Below are positions 52,152 through 61,966 of a stretch of 64,000 bases of DNA, piece after piece. The notes beneath the pieces were generated by a model that was not told where the DNA came from, made no database searches, and was given only the letters and a program-made list of their open reading frames with translations. The position numbers and the translations under genes are program-made. The DNA lies in contig NC_079883.1 in NCBI RefSeq assembly GCF_029227915.1, forward strand, positions 19,096,001 to 19,160,000, given 5' to 3'. The stretch comes from Hydractinia symbiolongicarpus (taxonomy: Eukaryota; Cnidaria; Hydrozoa; Anthoathecata; Hydractiniidae). Each line of letters begins with the position of its first letter. Within the stretch, counting starts at the first letter, position 1.

Positions 52152-55100
52152 TAATTCCATAGTAACATGACGTCAATCTTCCAGGGTAACGACGTAGACG
52201 ACATGCTGGATAGGATGTTTGCTCAAATCAAAACAGGTGTTGAAGAATCCCGCGCTACCCCGGAGTGGCTTTACAATTAGTCGAATCATACACCTTGGCG
52301 CGGGCTTTCACAAATTGAGGCTAAGAAGAGGTTCATCTTATATTGAACTACCCAAATAGGTAGCCTCAAAGAAGGCTGTCATTAACCCAAAAAATGAAGA
52401 CGAGGAGTGCTTTAAATGGGGCATCATAGCATCCTTATATCATACCGAGATTGAAAGAGATCCACAAAGAATCAGTAAGCTGAGACCCTACGTAGACCTC
52501 TACAATTGGCAGGGTATAGAGTTTCCTACAAGCATTAAAAGTATATACAAGTTTGAGGATAATAACCAGGGCATTGCAGTGAATGTCCTGTATGTGACGG
52601 GAAAGAGGATCGACATCCTACGTCAATCGCATCACACTGACCGGAGCAAGCAGGTGAATCTATTGCTTATTACCAATGACAAAAAGACTCACTACACGGC
52701 CGTCAAAAGTCTATCGCGACTCCTGGGTATTGAGACCTCGAAAAATACGGCAGAAATGAACTTTTTCCTGAACTGTCTACAGGCCTTTCCTACAGTTGAA
52801 TCGAGGCACAAGCACCATGGCTACTGCAAGGACCACGAGGCCGTTAAAATTACGTTGCCGACAGAGGCTGAAAAATGGCAATACTATAGGGATAGCCAAC
52901 AACATTTCAAGGTACCCATTGCCATCTCTGCAGACTTCGAGAGTCTACTTATCCCGGTAGGAGATGCGAGGGGTACGAAAACCGAAAAGCTAAGCAAGCA
53001 CGTACCGTCTGGCTGGTGTACCTATAGTACCTTTGCCTGTGGAAGTGTACCAGATCCCCTAACAGTATACAGGGGTGAGGACTGTGTAACGAGGTTCGTG
53101 AACCACCTAGAGGATGAAGTGAAAAGACTATACTATACCTACCCACAGCAACCCATGATGCCTCTAACAGAGGTCCTGAAAAGAGAACATGAAGAAGCAT
53201 CGAAATGCCACATCTTCCTAAAACCCTTTGATGATTGCGAGAATAATCGTAAAGTTAGGGACCATCGTCACTATACAGGGTTGTATAGAGGCGCGGCCCA
53301 TAACAGCTGTAATCTAAAATACAAGATACCTAGCCATATACCCGTCATCTTCCACAACCTAAGCGGGTATGACGCGCATCTCTTCATACGGGAATTAGGC
53401 GAGAAATACGACACGCAAGACATTGGCTGCATAGCAGAGAATACTGAGGAATATATCAGTTTTAATGTGAAAATCAATATACCGCTTGGAGGTATGGGAT
53501 ATGGCGATGGTGAGACGTATAAGAAGATTGAGATTCGGTTTATCGATAGCTGTCGGTTCATGCTCTCAAGCCTGGACAAATTGGCAAGCAACCTCATTGG
53601 TATAAACGCCGCCGGTATGAAATGCCACCAGTGTGCAGATACCTATCTTGAATTCCAGGGCATAGACGCCGAATGCATGGAAAAATTCTGGTGTAAAAAT
53701 TGCGATTCGAATACCACGAAGCAACTTAATCGGGACCAGGTAAAGGCAAACGTACCATCCATGGCAAATTTCATCGACAAAGATGATACCTTCAGGCTGA
53801 TGCTTCGAAAAGGCGTGTACTCCTATAAGTATAAGGATAGATGGCAGCGATTCGAAGAGTTGGAGCTACCTCCAAAGGAGTCGTTCTACAGCAAGCTGAA
53901 CATGAAAGGTATCAGTGACAATGAGTATGCGTACGCAAAAAAGGTATGGAATTGTATTACCCTGGAGAGTGATAACATTGCCATGGGCGACTATCACGAC
54001 TTGTACCTCAGCACAGACGTACTGCTAATAGCCGAAGTTTTTGAAACGTTCCGAGACGTATGCTTGACGAATTACAAGCTTGATCCTTCGCACTTCTACA
54101 GTGCACCCGGTTTGGCCTGGAAAGCAGCACTCAAGTATACCGGGATAAGGTTAGAGCTTCTCACGGCCCCTGACATGCTCCTGATGTTCGAGAAGGGTAT
54201 CCGGGGAAGTATAACCCAGGCTGTACACCGGTATGCCAAGGCTAACAACAAGTACATGGGAGATCAGTACGATCCAGAGGTTGAATCCTCCCACCTACAG
54301 TACCTCGATGCGAACAACCTATACGGATGGGCGATGCGTCAAGACCTGCCCACGGATGGCTTCAAATGGGTATCAAATACCGAGGCATTTACAGAAAAGC
54401 GAATCGAGAAGCTCGTTAGGGACAATAAGCACGGGTACATTTTAGAGGTCGATATCGACTACCCGAAGAGGTTGCATGACAAGCATAACGAATTGCCGTT
54501 CTTGCCCGAACGCATGCATATCAACAGGGTCGAGAAATTGGTACCGAACTTAGGGGATAAACGTAGATATGTGGTACATACCAGAGCCCTAAATGAGGCT
54601 ATAAAACATGGGCTGGAACTCAAGACAGTGCGCAGGGTCATTCAATTCAACCAGAAGCCATGGCTTAAAGGGTACATCACAACACGAGGTTGAGAACGGC
54701 TGTTAAAAATGAGTTCGAGAAAGATTTATACAAGCTGATGAATTTAAGCGTGTTTGGCAAGACGATGGAGAATATTAAAAATCACCGCAACATCCAGCTG
54801 GTCACCAATGAGGACAAGTATATGAAGCTTGTCATGAAGCCCGATTTCAAGGGTGGAAGCCGGTTCAGCAAGCACCTCCTAGGCGTTGAAATGAGCAAAA
54901 CGGAGGTCAAAATGAACAAGCCTGTATATATAGACCAGGCTATATTGGACATGTCGAAGCTAGTCACGTATGAGTTCCCTTATGACTATATGCAGCCCAA
55001 ATACGGCAGCAAATTGCAACTCTATTACATGGACACGGACAGTTTTGTGTACCATACTCGAACGGAGGACTTTTACAGAGATATTGCCCAAGATGTTGAG

Positions 55101-55300
55101 ACACGCTGCGACACAAGTGCCTATAATCCGGATGATAAAGGCCTCTTCCAATAGGGAAGAACAAAAAGGTGGTAGACCTCATGAAAGACGAATTAGGTGG
55201 TAAAATCATGACCGAATACATCACGAGCTTTACAAAAAAGGGTGGCGATCGCAAAGCGAAGGGCGTAAAGAGATGCGTAACCAAGAAATCTATCACTTGA
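52152..55300 (+). pseudogene. pPolB: Protein-primed DNA polymerase B of Polinton, broken
   Basis: The polymerase would copy the element's linear genome from a protein primer. The largest intact frame is 52579-54693 (704 codons). In it, exonuclease motif I DFE is at residues 119-121, motif II NLSGYDAH is near 265, motif III YLSTD is at 476-480, and polymerase motif A DANNLY is at 577-582. After a frame change near 54679, the next frame has KLMNLSVFGKTMEN (motif B) and YMDTDS (motif C, near 55025). Another frame change near 55138 leads to the thumb end, with GKNKKVV and ELGGKIMTE, to a stop at 55298. Upstream of 52579 the same frame is open back to an in-frame TAG at 52357-52359, and a frame change lies near 52270. 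The usual C-terminal tail of the family seems missing. An endonuclease-VII-like zinc region (residues 210-245) is embedded. Confidence 0.95.
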
Positions 55301-55314
55301 GGGCTATAAGATAA

Positions 55315-55649
55315 ATGAGCGAGGAAGATCAGAAACAAGAAAAGAGAGTCATTACAAAACCACCAAAGCATCCGGGAAGGGTTGCGCAGGGGCACAAGTT
55401 GACGGCACTGATGAAGAAGAGGAAGGAAGAAATGAAGCAGCAAGAGGGTACTGTAGAGCCTGCAGTCAAAATCTCTTCTGGGCCAGTTCCGTACAGTCGA
55501 CGGATGTATACATGTACGGCGTAGGGACTTTAGCCGTATTGGCGATTGGAGAAGGCGTCTGGTATATGTTTAGTAGAGGCAAAAACGAATCTCAAAATCC
55601 CCAGCGGGGCAAAGCCCGGCCTCAGATTGACATCTTCAAGATGCATTAA
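55315..55649 (+). pseudogene. Small single-span membrane protein of Polinton, frameshifted
   Basis: It starts at ATG 55315, directly after TAA in the context GATAAATG, close behind the polymerase end. The N-terminal part is Lys-rich and hydrophilic, with KHPGRVAQGHKLTALMKKRK. The frame closes at 55524, but another frame takes over near 55490 and reads VYMYGVGTLAVLAIGEGVWY, a likely membrane span, before a short basic tail ending at TAA 55647-55649. A basic HPGRVAQGHKL segment plus one membrane span is something I recall from cnidarian Polintons. The function is unknown. Confidence 0.65.
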
Positions 55650-55676
55650 ATTTTTCCAAAAAATGACACTAAATAA

Positions 55677-55946
55677 ATGGCAACAAGCAAGCATATGGGT
55701 GATAGCAATATGGGCCCGAAAGGAACCATGGTCATTGACTCCTTGTGGGAGTCGGTCGGACTAGTATCATATACAATCCTCATAGCCATGGGGGCAAAGA
55801 AGGCTCTAGGGGTTTCTAGACCCGGAGCTAAGATGGACTTGGTGGACGGCCTTAAGCTCGCCGGCTATATGGCGGCAGCGATCCTGTTCGACGAATACGC
55901 GATAAAACAGGGGTGGTATAAAAAATCTTTGATACCTCCAAAATAG
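55677..55946 (+). CDS. Small hydrophobic protein, 89 aa, function unknown
   Basis: The start ATG follows CTAAATAA, giving the same TAAATG start context as its neighbour. The frame is intact. Two hydrophobic stretches, one around LVSYTILIAMGA (residues 29-40) and one around LKLAGYMAAAILF (residues 59-71), suggest a two-span membrane protein with a short basic C-terminus. It lies 27 bases after the previous gene and 46 before the next. I do not recognise a family. A virion membrane or core role is only a guess from position. Confidence 0.6.
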   Translation: MATSKHMGDSNMGPKGTMVIDSLWESVGLVSYTILIAMGAKKALGVSRPGAKMDLVDGLKLAGYMAAAILFDEYAIKQGWYKKSLIPPK

Positions 55947-55992
55947 ACCGCCCGGTAAAGTTTCTATATCTCTTGGAGATATAGAAATCAAT

Positions 55993-56332
55993 ATGGAAGA
56001 GGCCAAGAGATGTCAAAAATGTAAGCATTATCTTACCTTGAACCAGTTCAAAATCAAGCGTAACGGTCAACTAAAGACGAAATGCATTCCTTGCCTTGAT
56101 AAAAAGAAATTGTCAAAGGAGCGCAAGCGCCGCCGCCCCGGCACATACCCTCTACATGAGGTAAATAGCTATCTGTAAGGCTCATATCGAGGCCCAGTTC
56201 TGCGAAGGCTATACCTGGGAATTGTATGAATTCATTCACGTACACCATAAGATACCATTCAGGTACCAGGCGACTGGCAGGTCTCCAACGCTTGCCGAGG
56301 TTGCTAAAGCATTACACAAGGCGACGTTGTAG
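55993..56332 (+). pseudogene. Zinc-ribbon protein, frameshifted
   Basis: The N-terminus has a four-cysteine ribbon: CQKC (residues 7-10), a short hydrophobic loop, then CIPC about 20 residues later, followed by a very basic run (KKKLSKERKRRRP). The frame closes at 56178. A second frame takes over near 56165 and gives a plausible continuation, with FCEGYTWELYEFIHVHHK and PTLAEVAKALHKATL, stopping at 56330-56332. The next gene repeats the same ribbon type, so the pair probably arose by duplication. It is likely to bind nucleic acid; no further function can be read. Confidence 0.6.
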
Positions 56333-56825
56333 AGGATGTAAGCACATTTTAACCCTTGACAGGTTCAAGATCAGGGGCAATAGTCGAACGAAGAGTTGTA
56401 TAAGTTGCCTGGATAAAGCGAAGGAGAGGCGGCGTACCAAATGCAAGGACCATGTTATCGAACATGAAATAGACCCCCTTGCCATTTACAAGGAGATTCG
56501 GGGGTTCAAACAGGATAATAGCTACATGCTTCTCTATACCCTGTTCACATATGACATTATATCCCGGTACACCGAACTCATCGGTTCCCCCGCAGTGGGG
56601 GAGCCGGAAAAGGCACTGCTCATCAAGCAGTATCGCAAGGCGTTGCGATGCCTACAAGGAAAATTAATGTATACTCCACTAATCCTCGAATACCAGGCTC
56701 GAAATACCAAGCTATGCCCTGCCTGCCGGGAGCCCTTGGTGAACAATCATAGTGGTGTATTGATTTGCTCTTCATGTGCAGGCATATACTCCAAAATTCA
56801 CGATAGGAAGTGGTTGAATTATTGA
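56226..56825 (+). CDS. Two-zinc-ribbon protein (start uncertain)
   Basis: The open frame has 199 codons, but the first 28 or so overlap the end of the preceding gene in another frame and look non-coding. The likely protein begins around residue 29. Ribbon 1 is CRGC...CISC (residues 36-60), closely like the ribbon of the upstream gene, followed by a basic KERRRTKCKDH. A helical middle part follows. Ribbon 2 is CPAC...CSSC (about residues 167-186), near the C-terminus. The end overlaps the region just before the ATPase start. Paired ribbons suggest a nucleic-acid-binding or transcription role. I considered poxvirus-type late factor 3 and found the order of parts does not fit. Confidence 0.6.
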   Translation: MNSFTYTIRYHSGTRRLAGLQRLPRLLKHYTRRRCRGCKHILTLDRFKIRGNSRTKSCISCLDKAKERRRTKCKDHVIEHEIDPLAIYKEIRGFKQDNSYMLLYTLFTYDIISRYTELIGSPAVGEPEKALLIKQYRKALRCLQGKLMYTPLILEYQARNTKLCPACREPLVNNHSGVLICSSCAGIYSKIHDRKWLNY

Positions 56826-56830
56826 ATAAA

Positions 56831-57384
56831 ATGTTGGATGTCGTAAGAGATCCACATACATCAATTTTCACCGGCCCGACAAGTTGTGGCAAGACACAAC
56901 GTGTTTTGGATTTGTTGGAAATGAGTATAAAAAGCACTATCACAATATCATCATTCTGTGCCCGACCATACGTTGGAATAGATCTTATCTCGAAAGGTCC
57001 TCACTTTGGGAGGATAATTATGTATTCCTTATAGAGCCCAAGGAACAACTCTTCGAATGGTTACAAAAACTATCCTCATTGTTGGCAGGCGAGGACACGC
57101 TGTTCGTCGTGGACGACGTCAAAGCCGATGAAAGCCTTGACAAGCGTCGACAATCACTACTTGAGCTTGCTATTTCAGGTAGGCATCGCAAGCATAGTCT
57201 TTGGCTCCTAACGCAGTCGTATACTGCACTACCCAAGAATCTGAGGAGGCAGAAGAAGGCCTTGTTTTTGCGGTACCCTAATGAGAGGAGTGACATGAAA
57301 AGGATAGACGAGGAAACCAACAAGATCTCCGACTGGGATGATATCAAGGCCGGGTTGAAAAAATCCAAGCATGCATGTCTATAA
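56831..57384 (+). pseudogene. ATP: A32-type DNA-packaging ATPase (FtsK/HerA fold), frameshifted
   Basis: This ATPase would pump element DNA into the capsid. It starts at ATG 56831. The Walker A motif GPTSCGKT is coded at 56873-56896. A frame change near 56920 moves the reading into the next frame, which then holds HNIIILCPT, the Walker B strand LFVVDD (about 57100-57117) and the family-typical SLWLLTQSYTALPKNLRR (about 57198-57250). It ends at 57384. Total length near 185 codons is short, as in Polinton and virophage packaging ATPases of this class. It follows the zinc-ribbon gene by six bases. Only one break is seen. Confidence 0.9.
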
Positions 57385-57463
57385 GTAAGGCTTGAACATC
57401 CTAGGACTTAGAGGATTCCCGAGTGAAATCCTCTGGCCTACGTTACTATAATAGGAAGATGAT

Positions 57464-58270
57464 ATGTTTAACGCAGGAGCCATCGAGACCCTATCCAACA
57501 ATCAAAATCAACCTATGTTCAAACGTGCCGATATTGGTAGTTTTTTGGGGGCTCGTTGATATTCGTCACATGTTTTCAGATATTGAGATCACACCACGCG
57601 CCGATCTTATAGGGGGAGGGGTTGGGAACCCACCACTAAATGAGGCCCAAAATAGGTATGACGCTTTTGTGACACTAGACGACGCGTTAGAGATTGTGCA
57701 TAGGTCAAAAAAACCAAAAGCGGTGGGGCTAATCAAATGGCTTGTCCAGGCAGGTGTGAAAAAATTACAAGACGAACTTGAGAAGCAGCGCCAGGTCCTT
57801 TAGGACAGAGAGATAGCTCTGGCATATCTCAACGATGAAATTGAGGATAGGGACAACCAGCTCATAGTATTGGGGGATAAAATTGAGGAAAGCGATCGAC
57901 AACTTGCAGCACAGGCTCAGGAAAATGCAAGGCTTCGGGAAAGGCATATACCCAATGCCCAGGATCCCGGTAAAGACAACGTCATCATAATCCATAGAAA
58001 ACATAGTGCACGGTATGACGATGAATACATCATCTTCCCTATTATTGCACGCGTGTTCAGAGGCGTAATATTAGCAAGACGAGATCGTGGTTCGGGGACA
58101 ACTACCCAGGGGCGGAGGAGATTATCGTCATCGACAACCCCAATAGCATACACGCCTTTAATTGTTTTGAGGAGGAGGGGAATGTAGAACGTTATAGGAA
58201 CCATTTTGGGCTTATTAATCAAACTCGGCATGACCTGTATGATCTGGGTGTTCCGGCATTAGATGACTAG
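57464..58270 (+). pseudogene. BRO/MSV199-like DNA-binding protein, broken
   Basis: It starts at ATG 57464 with MFNAGAIETL and KRADIGSFLG, which resembles the opening of BRO-N/MSV199 domains found in insect and other large DNA viruses. A frame change at the T/G run 57540-57551 leads into YDAFVTLDDALEIVHRSK and LIKWLVQAGVKKLQ. A long coiled coil follows (DREIALAYLNDEIEDRDNQL). The C-terminal part, after another frame change near 58038, has CTRVQRRNISK and IDNPNSIHAFN, recalling the R.Q...PN.I pattern at the end of BRO-like proteins. An in-frame TAG lies at 57801-57803 and the gene ends at TAG 58268-58270. Such proteins bind DNA and are thought to modulate host or viral gene expression. Confidence 0.65.
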
Positions 58271-58280
58271 GCAGACGCTA

Positions 58281-58310
58281 ATTTTTACTGCTCTTGTAAG
58301 TAGTAAAAAT
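58281..58310 (+). terminator. Hairpin between convergent genes
   Basis: ATTTTTACT at 58281-58289 is perfectly inverted as AGTAAAAAT at 58302-58310, around a 12-base loop. It lies 10 bases after the BRO-like stop and 61 before the end of the opposing integrase gene, a position that fits a transcript 3' end or a replication feature. That it ends transcripts is inference. Confidence 0.45.
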
Positions 58311-58371
58311 TGTAGGGTTGAAAGGGGGCGGTGCCATCGCCTCCTTGTAGGATTTATGCTAATTGAGGGGT

Positions 58372-59379
58372 CTACCACTCTTTAACACCCTCTGGCGGTA
58401 CCTGAACATCCTCTGGTATCTGCATGAGTTCCTCCGAAACGAAGCTGCGATCATGACCACCTTTCGAATAGTAGAAAACACGGCTACCCGCTACAATGCG
58501 GTCCAACCTATACATTTTACTACTCCAGAAAGCATCCGTAGCACGTCTTTTAGAGTCACTATGTTATTCTCCGGGTTGTAGCAAATATAAGTACAATCCA
58601 TCCTCAGGTAGGGGTCTCTCTTCGGGATATTGCTGACTTTTTGCAAGTGGGACATCTTCGAGTTTAATCGCTCTGCTGGGTTTCATCTCAATCATGGCAG
58701 TCTTGGTATTATTTAAACTTTTGACGATGGTATATAGGTTTTTCACCCATATACTGCTAGTCTCATTAGAAGCCAACTCCTGTGCATCTTGAGGCTTAAA
58801 GAGTCTTTCCGCGAGTACCTTGTTATAAGCCTCTACAAAGGCCGTAAATGTATGGTGGTATTTCGTGGTGGCCCGCTTAATTTCAACCCCCTTGCCTTCC
58901 AATAGCTTGTTAACATCTAATTTGAACTCAGAACCATTGTCACACTGGCAGGTTTCTGGGTAGTGTAAAGGTCCTGCCTTGTATATATCTTGGATCATAC
59001 CTGCAACTTCGCTGGCTTCTTTAGTTCGCAGGGGCCATTCTACTGTGTATCGTGAAGCCACGTCAATACCCGTCAGGATATATTTGTAGGTATTGCCATA
59101 CAGCTTATCGTGGGGCATGTACAGTAGATCGAATTGATGCATTTCGTTGGGTGTTGTAACGGTAAAATGGGGGTAGTTTATACGTTTTGGATCATTGATG
59201 TGCCGGAGCCAGAGCAGCTGCCTGGATAGCCAGTGGGTGCCCTTCTTTTTTGATAGACCAGCTTCCGCAGCGAGCAATTTAATAGCCTTGTACCCGGTCC
59301 ACAGATGTTCTAGCATATAGTAAATTTGGCCTAATTTTTCATCCTCCTCTTCCGTAACAATATGTGATGCTTTTGACAT
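58372..59379 (-). pseudogene. INT: Retrovirus-type (RVE) DD35E integrase with one in-frame stop
   Basis: The integrase inserts the element into host DNA. It starts at ATG 59379. The N-terminal helical part includes DEKLGQIYYMLEHLWTGYKA. The catalytic core has Asp84 in HQFDLLYMP, Asp147 in CQCDNGSEF and Glu183 in FTAFVEAYN, giving exactly 35 residues between the last two. The frame is stopped by TAA at 58564-58566, after 271 codons. It continues in the same frame for about 63 codons with YRLDRIV and SEELMQIPEDVQVPPEGV, the chromo-like C-terminal part of Polinton integrases, to TAG at 58372-58374. So the catalytic domain is complete and only the C-terminal domain would be lost. This is the best preserved hallmark gene. 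Confidence 0.95.
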
Positions 59380-59421
59380 GTCTTTTTTTATACATGTTAA
59401 AAAAGCGTTCTTACAAATACT

Positions 59422-59807
59422 TTATGCAACAAATCCTAGCAGGGATAAGGAGCCAACAACGAAGGCCAATTCCCCATCCTGTTGCTGGGGAGAAGGGGTG
59501 TAAAAATCGGACAATTGTGGGTCTTCTTCTCTGAAGCAACGTAGTATTGATACATATCGTCATCGAGCTCTTTTAGACTTTTGCCGGCCTTGAGCTGCAC
59601 CTCCCTTTGTCTGGCAAACCAATCGGGCTTGGCTTGTCTATCCCGTAACCACTGGGCCTGAGCTGCATTGAGCTTTTCAATAGCCTCGTCATTCCGTTTT
59701 CTCTCCGCCTCGCCGTGTCCTGAGAGTTTGTTAAATAGAAAGTTGGTCCCACAAAAGGCCAATGCATTTATGGTCGCCCCGGCTACAATAACAGCTATTG
59801 TTGCCAT
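59422..59807 (-). pseudogene. Small two-ended membrane protein of Polinton, frameshifted
   Basis: It starts at ATG 59807 with a hydrophobic segment (IAVIVAGATINALAFCGTNF). A charged helical middle containing GHGEAERKRNDEAIEKLNAA follows, then QWLRDR and YQYYVAS. The first frame closes at 59436. Another frame takes over near 59530 and holds PQLSDFYTP, then ELAFVVGSLSLLGFVA, a second hydrophobic end, to TAA at 59422-59424. A GHGEAERKR protein with hydrophobic ends is a gene I recall from cnidarian Polintons. It lies between the integrase and capsid genes, 28 bases from the former's start codon side. Its function is unknown. Confidence 0.7.
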
Positions 59808-59813
59808 GTCTCC

Positions 59814-60779
59814 TTATTTTCGATACTCAACGTTATAAAAACAGCCATCTAAGATATTCAGCTGAGCATTTTGAAGCAGGTACACATAGCATATAAAATC
59901 CCCGGTTCCGTCGGCCTTTTTAGTCATATGGAGAGTAATGCCGTCACACAGGCGTTGTAGGGGTCTACCATTACCATGTAGGGTATCGTCGGGAATGGCT
60001 CGGAAATCGATAAACAGCGCATACCTCTCGTTGAAAAACTGGCCAATCGTGACGTTACTATCGTGGGCACCGAAAATGTTGACGATCTGTTCGAGGTGGT
60101 CCTTGGGAAGCATGGCATGGGAGTAGAGTTCATTAGGCTCCCCTTCAACTGTAACGCTAATCTTGTTGATCTTCGGATTATAGAACACTTCGTTGACACC
60201 GGCATAGGGCTTCACTTTTCCAGGGTCTATGAAGAGTAGCAAGACTCCTTTGAGGCTTTTCGCAGGGGTATCAACCTGGAGATTATACCTTGTATCCTGT
60301 TTCCTCATAGTGACTACCTTGCTACGGAGTATGCGTTCGTAGGGCAAAGCGAGACGACTATACCTTGACATCATGGCATTTGCCAGGCCTTCATGAGTGA
60401 TCTTGTCAAATTAGAGTTTATATTACTAATATTATAGGTAGCATCGGCCGCCTTGGCTGTCGTGCTTCCCGAGGCTGCCGTCCCTGCATCTTTGATCACA
60501 TCATCGTAGGCCGCAAAATGTAGGACGAATTGCAATCTGTCATATAAACCCGCTGAATAAAAAGTTAAATCCCTAGTCAATTCGAACATCTTGTCCAAAG
60601 GTATGCAAAAGTGTTACCGTAGACAGCAGTAATGGCCTTCTCTTCATCGGTACCTAGCCTTGTCTTGCAGGGCCCTGATGGTCCCGTCATTTGGGTTGAT
60701 GCCGTCTAGAATGAGGTTGTTGTCACGATCGAATTCGGGTAACCAAAAGTCCCGGTACACTGCCAGCTTATTTTTAGGC
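59814..60779 (-). pseudogene. Candidate major capsid protein of Polinton, 5' end missing, broken
   Basis: Four pieces in successive frames read along the minus strand. First is NKLAVYRDFWLPEFDRDNN (60779 to about 60652). Next comes a short piece with EEKAITAVYGNTFAY, then FELTRDLTFYSAGLYDRLQF and KAADATYNISNI (60598 to about 60412), then the long frame ending at 59814. That frame holds LALPYERILRSKVVTMRK, KSLKGVLLLF, FYNPKINKISVTVEGEPN and AQLNILDG. Frame changes lie near 60652, 60603 and 60412. The beta-rich C-terminal part, with KS.KG.L.LF and NPKI..V.V..EG.PN, is one I associate with the large structural protein of cnidarian Polintons. There is no start codon; the 5' end is cut near 60779. 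A double-jelly-roll assignment is likely but not proven by motif. Confidence 0.6.
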
Positions 60780-60781
60780 AG

Positions 60782-61808
60782 ATGACGAAGGGGGGACAGG
60801 TCTATAAGAAGATAGTACTTACGACTAAGACCGGTGAGCTAAGAACTATCACAGCTATAGAAAAGGATTTAGGTCCTACGCGTATCAAGGCCCTACGTTT
60901 TACCGACTGTCAAACACCCAACAGGGGTAGTAGGGCAACAACCCAGAAACTTGCAAATGAGGTTAATGTTCTTGTATTGAATAGGGGTGAAGAGAAGGCT
61001 TCGGGTAAAGAGGAGGAGGGTGAGAGGATCCAGATGGAAACAATAGAGGGTATTCAAAATTTTGCATATGATGTGGGTTTTTTTTAGATACTTCGTTTGC
61101 TGGTATCGACGATGTCGAGGACATTGATATAGGAGGATTAAAACTCGAAATTGAAACCTTACAGAATAATATCAAGGAATTTAAGGGTAAGATTATTTCA
61201 TATGATAGCGATATCAAAACAAAAGAGGCTAAAGTGAAAGAACTCAAAAAGCAGAAAGCCAGGAGGCAAAGGGATAAGGATATCACCGATCTTGAGAAGG
61301 ATATTGATAAAATGAAGAGGGATAGGAAGGTTGCACTGGGTAGACATGGTCTACTTTCCTCCAAGATTTTTAAGCATCTGGAAAATATCAAGGCTGACTT
61401 GATGAAAATCGCCGGAGATGACATGCCTTTGCTAGAGTAGCCTAAAATACTCTTCAGAGAGCAGGGTATAACTATAGCAAGTATCGTCTCTGCTATTGGT
61501 CTATTGGTTTCCACCATTGTGCTCTCCGTTACGGTAGGAAGTGCCGCGGCGGGTGCTGCAGGAGGAAATGCTTCAGGAGGTGGTTGAAAAGGGTTTGAAG
61601 AAAAGCAGCTTGAAAGGCTCGAAAACTTTCTCAAATGCCTGGCAGGCAAGGCAGGTGCCGCATTACCCGGAGTCATCAGTACCGTAGTCTCCTTCTTTCT
61701 AAGGGTAGCGTCAACTATCGTAAAATATGCGCCAAGCATCTGTACATGGCCATTGCGGCTGCTGCCGGGTTTGTTGTGCTATATATGAGGAAATTGTGCT
61801 ATATATGA
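60782..61808 (+). pseudogene. Polinton coiled-coil/membrane protein, right copy, 5' end missing, broken
   Basis: This matches the gene at 35-1335. The first frame has TGELRTITAIEKDLGPTRIK, mirroring the left copy. After a frame change near 61085, the coiled coil begins with DTSFAGIDD and runs through KEAKVKELKKQKARRQRDKD. A hydrophobic segment (IVSAIGLLVSTIVL, from about 61480), an in-frame TGA near 61586, and LAGKAGAALPGVISTVVSFF follow. The tail, after a further frame change near 61725, reads HLYMAIAAAAGFVV and stops near 61806. The acidic N-terminal third present in the left copy is absent. A 20-bp tandem duplication at 61774-61810 disturbs the last codons. Confidence 0.7.
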
Positions 61809-61966
61809 GGCTACCTAAGCCATAGGCAAGAATGAGGCCGACCCCTGTCGTGATCAGCACGGTCTTGGTATCCTCATGCTGGTTTTGTGGGGGTAGGCAA
61901 GGATGAGGCCGACCCCTGTCGTGATCAGTACGGTCTTGGTATCCTCATGCTGGTTTTGTGGGGGTT
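61774..61966. repeat. Tandem duplications at the convergent gene ends (20 bp and 71 bp)
   Basis: TTGTGCTATATATGAGG occurs at 61774 and 61794 (period 20). Next to it, a 71-bp segment starting TAGGCAAG at 61823 is repeated at 61894, with only a few changes (GATCAGCAC versus GATCAGTAC). Neither period is a multiple of three, so the larger one shifts the end of the minus-strand gene. Confidence 0.9.

Noticed and set aside
56226-56825. Poxvirus-type late transcription factor 3
   Set aside because: The C-terminal ribbon lies almost at the protein end, and the conserved block that should follow it is absent.
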